The notes beneath the pieces are model-generated. The model saw only the letters and a list, made by a program, of their open reading frames with translations. It did not search any database and was not told where the DNA came from. DNA of 64,000 nucleotides, taken from the NCBI GenBank assembly GCA_019009955.1, contig CM032228.1:3234001-3298000 (forward strand), given 5' to 3'. Source of the stretch: Riptortus pedestris (Eukaryota > Arthropoda > Insecta > Hemiptera > Alydidae). Position 1 is the stretch's first letter, and the number at the start of each line of letters is the position of its first letter. Positions 40,479-49,029 of the stretch are shown here, in pieces. Made by a program: the position numbers and the translations under genes.

Positions 40479-40480
<2 letters not shown>
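38203..40480 (-). mobile_element. piggyBac-like element, one end lost
   Basis: The left boundary reads TTAA (38199-38202) then CCCTTAACTACACATGAC, as expected for a piggyBac target site and terminal repeat. The matching end should lie past 40340 but is absent: the element stops at the (AT)n tract at 40483. Confidence 0.7.
38649..40340 (-). pseudogene. piggyBac transposase (frameshifted)
   Basis: Minus strand. An acidic N-terminal region (SGSEVEVMQENIGDEIEQN), then the DDE_Tnp_1_7 core: VDEMLVAFKGRCRFRMYMPN (first D), NVTADNWFSSVEIVEYLL (second D), GGVDALDEKCSLYSCSRRSQ (third D region), then WPLTIFFRIIDISGINSFIL. A C-terminal cysteine-rich domain CEKCGQPVCLQCTSKICPTC ends at a stop at 38649-38651. 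Frameshifts are needed near 40110, 39770, 39203 and once more before the cysteine domain. The catalytic residues survive, so inactivation is by indels. Confidence 0.88.
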
Positions 40481-40482
<2 letters not shown>

Positions 40483-40511
<29 letters not shown>

Positions 40512-41850
40512 CTAGCTCAGATACCCGGCTTCGCCCGGGAATTTATATGGGGCTGAATGGTTATGGTATTGTTTTGGCAAAACTTTACTTTGCACAATAT
40601 TTTGACATTTACCCGTCCCAGTGTTTAGGGCTAATATCCGTTGTTGGCATTTGTTAATAATAAAATTAATTTTTTATGTAAGTCTTGACTGTCCTCCAAA
40701 TTGACATATTTCATATTTTGTTATAGGGACAAAATATTAACATAGATTTTAATTAATTTTTCCAGGTGAGGTACCTCATAGTTCAAATTAGAATGAATTG
40801 TTGAGCATATCAATATTTCTACGCAAATTACTTGCTCCACACATTGTTCCTGGAGAAATGTATAAAACAAAAGTTAATCTAAATAACAAAGTAAACAACT
40901 TTTGTTATTTGCTTGTTTGTCAAAAAACAAATAAGACAATGAAATATCACGAATTTTTATTTCTGGCCTCCCTTATAACCCCCACTCCCGTTCTAACCTA
41001 AAAATTTTAATATAGCTTATAATCATGGAAGAATTAATGCTAATTGACATACCGAGTTTTTAAGTTTGGTTTAATCGTTAGTGCCTAATGAAATAGTTGA
41101 CTCCCGCTTTAGTTTATAGTGTATATCTCGTTTATAATTCGGTATAAGAAAAAAGTGTATATAACAAAAGTTACTCTTAATAACAAAATAAACAACTTTT
41201 GTTATGTTCATATTTGCCGAAAAATGAATAGAAAACGAAATACCGCTATTTTTAAATTCAGGCCTCCCTTACAACCCCCACTCCTGCCCGTCCCTAGAAA
41301 TGTTGGTATAGCTTGTTATAAGGAAGGAGTTAGTGCTAATACACATACCGAGTTTTATTTAGTTCAGTTGAGTCTTTGTGCCAAATAAAATTGTTGACTC
41401 CCGCTATAATTTTTAGCGTATAACGGCTTTATAGTTCGGTATACGAAAAAAAGTGTATATAACAAAAGTTACTTTAAATAACAAAATAAACAACTTTTGT
41501 TATATGCATATTTGCCGAAAAACCAATAGGGAACGAAATATCGCTATTTTTAATTTCAGGTCTCCCTTATAACCCCCACTCCTGTTCGTCTCAGAGAATA
41601 TTAATATAGCCTAAAGTCTAAGTTGGATTAGCAGTAATATACATACCAATTTTCATAAAATTCGGTTCAGCCGTTTATGCGTGAAAAGGTAACAAACAAA
41701 CAAACAAACAAACAAATAAACAAACAAACAAACAAACAGACACCAAAGAAACAAAATGCAGTTATGGTGTCTATGACATGTGAAACGAAAAGTTATCGTG
41801 AAATTTCGCGAAAAAAATCAATGTACAGACAGAGGTTACAATTTTATATA
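40483..41850 (-). mobile_element. Helitron-like element, full length, minus
   Basis: Starts (reverse) with ACTAGCTCAGATACCCGGCT after an (AT)n tract and holds about three internal units marked by repeated TATAACCCCCACTCC blocks. It passes GTTCAGCCGTTTATGCGTGA and (CAAA)n, and ends with GACAGAGGTTACAATTTTA at 41850. About 1.34 kb. It faces the next copy head to head. Confidence 0.8.
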
Positions 41851-41857
41851 TATATAG

Positions 41858-41880
<23 letters not shown>
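41851..41880. repeat. (AT)n centre of a head-to-head palindrome
   Basis: A short TATATAGATATATA tract separating two oppositely oriented Helitron-like copies. The ~130 bp on each side appear almost identical in reverse. Confidence 0.85.
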
Positions 41881-41889
<9 letters not shown>

Positions 41890-43143
41890 GTAACCTCTGT
41901 CTGTACATTGATTTTTTTCGCGAAATTTCACGATAACTTTTCGTTTCACATGTCATAGACACCATAACTGCATTTTGTTTCTTTGGTGTCTGTTTGTTTG
42001 TTTGTTTGTTTGTTTGTTTGTTTGTTTGTTACCTTTTCACGCATAAACGGCTGAACCGAATTTTATGAAACTTGGTATGTATATTACTACTTACCCAACT
42101 TAGACTTTAGGCTATATTAATATTCTCTAAGACAAACAGGAGTGGGGGTTATAAGGGAGGCCTGAAATTAAAAATAGCGATATTTCGTTTCCTATTGGTT
42201 TTTCGGCAAATATGCACATAACAAAAGTTGTTTATTTTGTTATTTAGAGTAACTTTTGTTATATATACTTTCGTCGTATTCCGAAGTACAAATGCGTTAT
42301 ACGCCAAAAATTGTAGCGGGAGTCAACAATTTTATTTGGCACGAAAGACTCAACGGGACTAAATAAAACTCGGTATGTGTATTAGCACTAACACCTTCTT
42401 TATAATAAGCCATACCAAGATTTCTAGGGACGGGCAGGAGTGGTGGTTGTAGGAGAGGCCTGAAATTAAAAATAGCAATATTTCGTTTCCTATTGGTTTT
42501 TCGGCAAATATGAACATAGCAAAAGTTGTTTATTTTGTTATTTGGAGTAACATTTGTTATATACATTTTTTTCGTATACCGAATTATAAACGAGATATAC
42601 GCTAAAACCTATAGCGGAAGTCAACAATTTTATTTGGGACAATAGATCCAACCGAAATAAATAAAAGTCCGTCACGCAGGGGCTGCGTAAACTAAGCAGA
42701 TTTCCCACGTGAAGTTTTACAATAGAGAAATCTGCCTAGTAATAACCTATTCTCACGAGGACGAATAGTTAGTTGCAACGGCCACACTAGCGCTAGTGCG
42801 CTCGGCGGAAACTCCCGAACATAGCCGACCACACTCACAATACAAATCCAAATATCTCGGTTAATATTCAAGATACAGAATAAATGTATATAACAATATT
42901 TATAGTAAATTTAATTTGCAATAAGATTGGTTCTATACAATTTATTTGATCCGACGTATGGTAACGGAGATATTTCGAATTTTCGAAAATCCCCCCCTCT
43001 AAACCCCCCCTCCCACTGGTCCGATTTTAGCTATTAACGAACTTGATCTTCCTTTTTACATAAAACGATTAAATTCCGAGTTTGGTAACGATCAAACAAA
43101 AATTGCGACCGCTAGAGCGTTAACAGACAAATATATATATATA

Positions 43144-43208
<65 letters not shown>

Positions 43209-44195
43209 GAACGGACCTCATTTTCGTCATCTCCTGGGTAGGATCGATGGACATTTGAAGAAATTTTTCGAAACTCGCGTCATGAGTACGACCTGAATAG
43301 CTGATTTCCCTTAAGGGAAATCTGCTAAAACGCGGTATGTGTATTAGCACTAACGGTTTCATTATAATAAGCCATACCAACATTTCTAGGCACGGGCAGG
43401 AGTGGGGGTTGTAAGGGAGGCCTGAAATTAAAATAGCGGTATTTCGTTTTTCGGCTATATGAACATAACAAAAGTTGTTTATTTTCTTATTTAGAGTAAC
43501 TTTTGTGATATTCATTTTTGTCTTTTAAGAATGTATAAACGAGATATATACTATAAACTAAAGCGGGAGTCAACTATTTTATTGGGCGCTAACGATTGAA
43601 CCGAACTTAACAAAACTCGATATGTCAATTAGCACTAATTCTTCCATGAGTATAAGCAATGTTAAAATGTTTAGGTTAGAACGGGAGTGGGGGTTATAAG
43701 GGAGGCCTGAAATAAAAATTTGCGTTATTTCATTGTCTATTTCTTTTTCCACAAACATGCACATAACAAAAGTTGTTTACTTTGTTATTTAGATTAACTT
43801 TTTTTTTTTTTTTTTTTTTTTTATACATTTCTCCAGGAACAATGTGTGGAGCAAATAATTTGCGTAGAAATAATGATATGCTCCACAGTTCATTCCTATT
43901 TGAACTATCAGGTACCTCACCTGGAAAAATTAATTCAAATCAATGTTAATATTTTGTCCTTAATAGCTGAAATCTATGCATAATGCACAGGAGACGGGAA
44001 ATATGACAATTTGGAGGACAGTGAAGACTTACATAAAAAATTAATTTTATTATTAATAAATGCCAACAACGGGTATTAACTCTAAACACTGGGACGGGTA
44101 AATGTCAAAATATTGTGAAAAGCAAAGCCTTTCCAAAAAAATACCATCACCATTCAGCCTCAAATCAATTCCCGGGCGAAGCCGGGTATCTGAGC
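41881..44195 (+). mobile_element. Helitron-like element, full length, plus, carrying a HINE
   Basis: Begins TAAAATTGTAACCTCTGTCT, has (GTTT)n, ACGGCTGAACCGAATTTTAT, several internal units, the terminal CACTGGGACGGGTAAATGTC block and the 3' end CCCGGGCGAAGCCGGG then CTGAGCTAGT. Interrupted at 42667-43326 by a HINE; removing it rejoins AAATAAAA to CGCGGTATGTG as in sister copies. About 1.65 kb without the insert. Confidence 0.82.
42667..43326 (-). mobile_element. HINE copy, full length, minus, inside the Helitron-like element
   Basis: Read in reverse: TAGCAGATTTCCC with the perfect palindrome GATTTCCCTTAAGGGAAATC, CATGACGCGAGTTTCG, CATCGATCCTACCCAGG, (AT)n at 43134-43202, GGTCGCAATTTTTG, GGACCAGTGGGAGG, GGGAAATCTGCTTAG and the hairpin ACGCAGCCCCTGCGT then GACGGAC. 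It is flanked by A-runs with no other target duplication. Confidence 0.88.
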
Positions 44196-44202
44196 TAGTA
44201 TA

Positions 44203-44676
44203 TATATAAAATTGTAACCTCTATCTGTACATTGTTTTTTTTTCGCGAAATTTTACGATAACTTTTCGTTTCACATGTCATAGACACCAAAACTGCATTT
44301 TGTTTCTTTCGAATATGTTTGTTTGTTACCTTTTCACACATATACGGCTGAACCGAATTTTATGAAACTTGGTATGTATATTACTACTAACCCAACTTAG
44401 ACTTTAGGCTATATTAATTTTCTCTGAGACAAACAGGAGTGGGGGTTATAAGAGAAGCCTGAAACTAAAAATAGCTATATTTCGTTCCCTATTGGTTTTT
44501 CGGCAAATATGCACATAACAAAAGTTGTTTATTTTGTTATGTAGAGTAACTTTTGTTATATACACTTTCGTTGTATACCGAAGTGTAAATACGCTAAAAA
44601 TTATAGCGGGAGTCAACAATATTATTTGGCACAAAAGACTCAACCGAACTAAATATAGCGCAGTATGTGTATTAGC
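44203..44676 (+). mobile_element. Helitron-like element, truncated, plus
   Basis: Starts ATAAAATTGTAACCTCTATC directly after the previous CTAGT end and breaks off after GTATGTGTATTAGCT at the P-element sequence. Confidence 0.7.
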
Positions 44677-47662
44677 TCCATAGAATATAGAATACACTAG
44701 AAGCGGCAGTGGGCGTGGCTCTCAGAGAACCCAGTGAGTCCTCTCCTCACCCCCCACTCCATGCGCCCCTAACCACCGACCTTACAACTCGCTAACACAC
44801 GGGTTTTATAACAAAATAATGTGCATCTAGTCTTTATTTAGCATTTCTATTTAATAATAAAAGTTTACATACAAATATTTTATATAATAATTCTCAAATA
44901 TCTAGTAAAATGTTATTAATATCAACTTTATCAACATCTCACTGCCCTCAGAACAATACGTCTTTGTTGCTTTTCATTCGTATTTTAACTTTGTGCATTT
45001 CATCATTGATATTTTTCAAATAGTGATGCATTCTTACTTTAAAATAAAGCACCCCTGCTGATCTCAGGAGTAAGGAATAATGGCTTTCTTCATAAATAAA
45101 GTGTTCAGATTCTGAAAAAAAGTTTTTTTCTAAACACTCTCTGATTAACAATGATGTAAATGAGTCAGGGCTTTCTTTGGTTATTATGTTTTTTTTTCTT
45201 TGGTTCTAAATATTTTTTCACAAATTGTAGACACCTTGACTAAATCTTCGCCTGGAAATATCAAACCTCCACGATCTTTGATGGATATTAACCCAGTTTC
45301 GTTTGTATGTACTTTTTTTTTTATTGCTTCTAAGCATCCTTCGCATTTCAAAATAGAGTTCAACTTTCTAATGATGAAACCTTGAACAATAGAATACAAA
45401 AAAATTTATAGAATTTACGTATCAATGAAGCCTTTCTATATTTTAACAGTAGGTAAATTGTAAGTGATTTATAAAATATAAAAACATACCACTTATGTAC
45501 TCAATGATATCTCGAGTAACGTTCGTAAATTCTGTCAAATCCAAGTAGTCTGGAGTATGGCAATAATTTATCCCCCGAAAATAAGTGTCACCTGATTCGT
45601 CAATCGAAATGTTTTGGGAATCTGAAAAAAAAACCAACACACATATATACAAAATATACATATATTTGTGAAGGTTTGAGGTTAAACTCATGATAAAAAG
45701 AGCTGAAAAAGTTAAAGTTACCTGAGTCATGATCATCTACTTCCACCATTCTGTTTCTCGAATAGCTGTCATTTATTTCCGTTATTGGACCAGATCTTGT
45801 ACGATTAATGCCCAAAATATTTATTTTATCCAATGGGATTGCATTAGAACTTGATGCCGAATTCTCATGAAGCTGCTTATGGACAAGGATGGCTCTATAT
45901 GCAAACGTGAAGTCCTTGCTACTAGGATTATTGTTGCGTCCTCCTCTTGATCTAATGTAAGAAAAAAGTCGCTCAATGTGGTCCTGTGAGATTTTATAGG
46001 TAGGGAAGTATTGTAAGGATTTTTCCTCTTCTACGAATTTTTTGTAAAAAGATATTGTGCTCTCTGCACACAGGAGAAATCCTAAGAATCCCAACTTTCT
46101 TCGGCTTTGTAATATAGGTTTGCCGTCCAAGCACTTTAAATTAATTATGTAATGTTTCGTTTCTTGAAGAACGCTTGTCATTCTTGCTATGTTCAAAGGG
46201 TTGAGGGCTTGTTTGAAACCCTGTGTTATAATATTCCTCGAATTTAGAATATCAAAATTTCTATTTAATATTTTAACAAATTTGATTGTGCCCTCACATA
46301 ATTCAAATCCATCTATTTCATTTCTTAAGCAATATTCTAATGCATCCCCAACCGAATCACTAAATAGTTGAGAAGCCAACTTGACTTTCATCTTTTGATT
46401 CTGATAATTGACATGGGACGATGTTAGCTTATTTGCCAGTTTCAGTCCCTCAGAGTATTGAAGTTGGTGAAGTTTTTCAAAGTATTCCCATTTGATCAAT
46501 TTACCGCTTTCATCAATTAAACAGGCGTAGTCGTGGAGAGTGTTTCGAACAAGCTTTAAAAGGTGGCATGCATCCAAAAAAGCTAAATACTCGCTCCCTT
46601 CAAATGAAAATTGACATTTAATATTTTTTGGGTCATCAAAATTGCAGCCTAATTTCCTCAGCATGGTTATATTATGTGCCTCACCATCACATGTAATTGA
46701 AGTGACTATAACCCCAGCCTCTTTTAACAGTCTGAGTGCTATACAGGTCAAATTATGGAGCTGTTCTCCTGTAATGGAATTAACAAGAAAATATCCAATA
46801 GGTACTTTCCATGCAGAATTTATACCTACCAGATGAAAGACTATGGCTTCTTGGGCCAGGGGAGTTTCCTCATCTTCCATTTGGTATCCGAAATCCACAT
46901 ACCCATAAATTCTTGTTCCATCCCAATCCAACCTTTTTCTTATAGCCATTCCATCGAACATTAACGCGAACAGTTTCGGGCCGTCTTTAAACTTTTCTTT
47001 AAGTACCCTAAGCACTTCTGAACTAAATCCTGCTGAACCATTAACAGTTGCATACCATTTCCCTATCGTTCTCCTGTGTGTTAAGCACGTATCAAATTGA
47101 TCTCGTACAAAATCATACGCTTTTGGGCTCAATATAGAAAAAGATCTGAGCCTGTCGTCATACATCTTTACAAGTTTAGGATTTTTCGACTTCAATAATT
47201 GCCTTCGATATAATGAAAATGAAGTTTTTGACAATTTAGATATCATATTGACATATTCGTCTGCAAGCAAGGCCTTATCTTTTAATTCAGAAATGATATT
47301 TCCTAGGACACAATTTTTCTTCTTATATCTCTGGGTTCGCTGCCTCAAATTTCTAATTTCTTTTCGTTTCTTGCTGATTAAATCGTTCGCGATTGCTAAA
47401 GAATTCGTTGCACTTCCCAATTCACTAGACGCCAAATCGAGCTGCGTTTTCAGCTCAATTATACTGTTTTCCTTGCGTTGCAAGATTTCTTTCAGCCTCT
47501 TTCTACTTGGTGAAGGAGTTTCATTTCTTAATGGTTCCTTCCTTTTTATTATTCTTCGTTCCTAGAAAAAATATATAGAAAGTAGAATAATATCGTAGGA
47601 AACCATTTAAAAGTAGAACTGAGAAATGAAGAGGCATAAGTGGTAAATGAAAAGTGTATATA
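44677..47662 (-). mobile_element. P element (THAP9-like), 5' truncated
   Basis: Contains the transposase exons plus ~270 bp of downstream sequence. The start of the element, including the exon for the DNA-binding THAP domain, is missing: an (AT)n and Helitron-like copy begin at 47663. I could not find matching terminal inverted repeats. Confidence 0.75.
44948..47561 (-). pseudogene. P-element transposase, 3 exons, lacking THAP domain
   Basis: Minus strand. Exon 47561-45722 starts after a TTTTTCTAG acceptor and codes for a basic/coiled-coil stretch (ERRIIKRKE, RQRTQRYKKKN), then the RNase H-like core with LFALMFDGMAIRKRL, VTSITCDGEAHN and a GTP-binding-type insert region. The end has QDHIERLFSYIRSRGGRNNN, typical of P/THAP9 proteins. 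A 100-bp intron (45622-45721) and a 109-bp intron (45381-45489) lead to exons with GDTYFRGINYC, YISGFIIRKL and CEGCLEAI. One frameshift in an A-run near 45186-45194; the frame then continues to a stop at 44948. Splice sites look intact. Confidence 0.85.
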
Positions 47663-48318
47663 TATCTATATATATATAAAATTGTAACCTCTGTCTGTAC
47701 ATTGATTTTTTTCGCGAAATTTCACGATAACTTTTCGTTTCACATGTCATAGACACCATATCTGCATTTTGTTTCTTTCGTGTATGTTTGTTTGTTTGTT
47801 TGTTTGTTTGTTTGTTTGTTACCTTTTCACGCATAAACGGCTGAACCGAATTTTATGAAACTTAATATGTATATTACTACTAACCCAACTTAGACTTTAG
47901 GCTATATTAAATTTCCCTGAGACGAACAGGAGTGGGGGTTATAAGGGAAGCCTAAAATTGAAAATAGCGATATTTCTTTTTCTATTGGTTTTTCGGTAAA
48001 TATGCACATAACAAAAGTTGTTTATTTTGTTATTTAGAGTAACTTTTGTTATATATACTTTTGTCGTATACCGAAGTTTAAATGCGTTATACGCTAAAAA
48101 TTATAGCGGGAGTCAACAATATTATTTGCCAAAAAAGACTCAACCGAACTAAATAAAACTCGGTATGTGTATTAGCAGTGAGGCCTTCATTATAATAAGC
48201 CATACCAACATTTCTATGGACGGGCAGGAGTGGGGGTTATAAGGGAAGCTTGAAATTAAAAATAGCGATATTTCGTTTCCTATTGGTTTTTCCGCAAATA
48301 TAAACATAACAAAAGTTA
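47663..48318 (+). mobile_element. Helitron-like element, plus, cut by Penelope sequence
   Basis: TATATATAAAATTGTAACCT, (GTTT)n, then two internal units. It breaks off at AACATAACAAAAGTT where a Penelope terminal fragment begins. Confidence 0.75.
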
Positions 48319-48455
48319 ATACTATTAAGGTCTTCGGGTCTTGACCGTGTCTTCATATTGGTTGCCAACGTTTCGCTAGACATGCTGCTAGCTTCCTCAG
48401 GGCTATCTCTGAGACTGAAGAGTTGTTAGTTCATCTCTGGTATATATTTATTTAT
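48319..48455 (-). mobile_element. Penelope-like terminal repeat fragment
   Basis: Same sequence as 48944-49075 (TAATACTATTAAGGTCTTCG through CTCTGGTATATATT), with an intact hammerhead-type core. It stands alone next to the 1005-bp inverted arm. Confidence 0.8.
48371..48400 (-). ncRNA. Hammerhead-type ribozyme core
   Basis: On the minus strand: CTGAGGA, a stem formed by GCTAG and CTAGC, then GAAA. This is the CUGANGA-stem II-GAAA core. Penelope-like elements are known to carry such ribozymes in their terminal repeats. Cleavage is inferred, not shown. Confidence 0.5.
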
Positions 48456-48465
48456 ATATATATTA

Positions 48466-48923
48466 GCTACGCCCGGGAATTCATTTGAGGCTGAATGGTG
48501 ATGGTATTTTTTAGCAGGCTTTACATTGCACAATATTTTGACATTTACCCGTCCCAGTGTTTAGGATTGATACCCGTCTTTCCCGTGGATTTGCTAATAA
48601 TAGAATTATTTGTTCGATAAGGCTTCACAGTCTTCGATATTTTTATATTTCCCGTCTCTTATACATGTAAATATGGTGAATTTTTATTTCAGGCCTCCCT
48701 TTTAACCCCCCTCCCGTTCGAACCTAAAAATTTTAATATAACTTATAATTATGGAAGAATTAATGCTAATTGACATACCGAGTTTTGTTAAGATCGGTTC
48801 AGCCGTTAGTACCCGCTAAAGTTTTAACGTATAACTCATTTATACTTAGGTATACGACAAAAGTGTATATAACAAAAGTTACTCTAAATAACAAAATAAA
48901 CAACTTTTGTTATATACTCGTAG
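48466..48923 (-). mobile_element. Helitron-like 3' part, minus
   Basis: GCTACGCCCGGGAATTCATT, TTACCCGTCCCAGTG, a unit with CCCTTTTAACCCCCCTCCCG, and AACAACTTTTGTTATATACT. It is the outer half of the left arm of the inverted repeat. Confidence 0.75.
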
Positions 48924-48997
48924 ACTTCCACGGTCCTGGTCATTAATACTATTAAGGTCTTCGGGTCTTGACCGTGTCTTCATATTGGTTGCCAACG

Positions 48998-49027
48998 TTT
49001 CGCTAGACATGCTGCTAGCTTCCTCAG
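48998..49027 (-). ncRNA. Hammerhead-type ribozyme core (3' terminal repeat)
   Basis: Identical core to 48371-48400. The stop codon of the Penelope frame (49030-49032) lies three bases before CTGAGGA, so the coding region ends at the ribozyme. Confidence 0.5.
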
Positions 49028-49029
49028 GG

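Noticed and set aside
46189..47565. Plus-strand open frames across the P element
   Set aside because: Shadows of the P-element transposase on the opposite strand.
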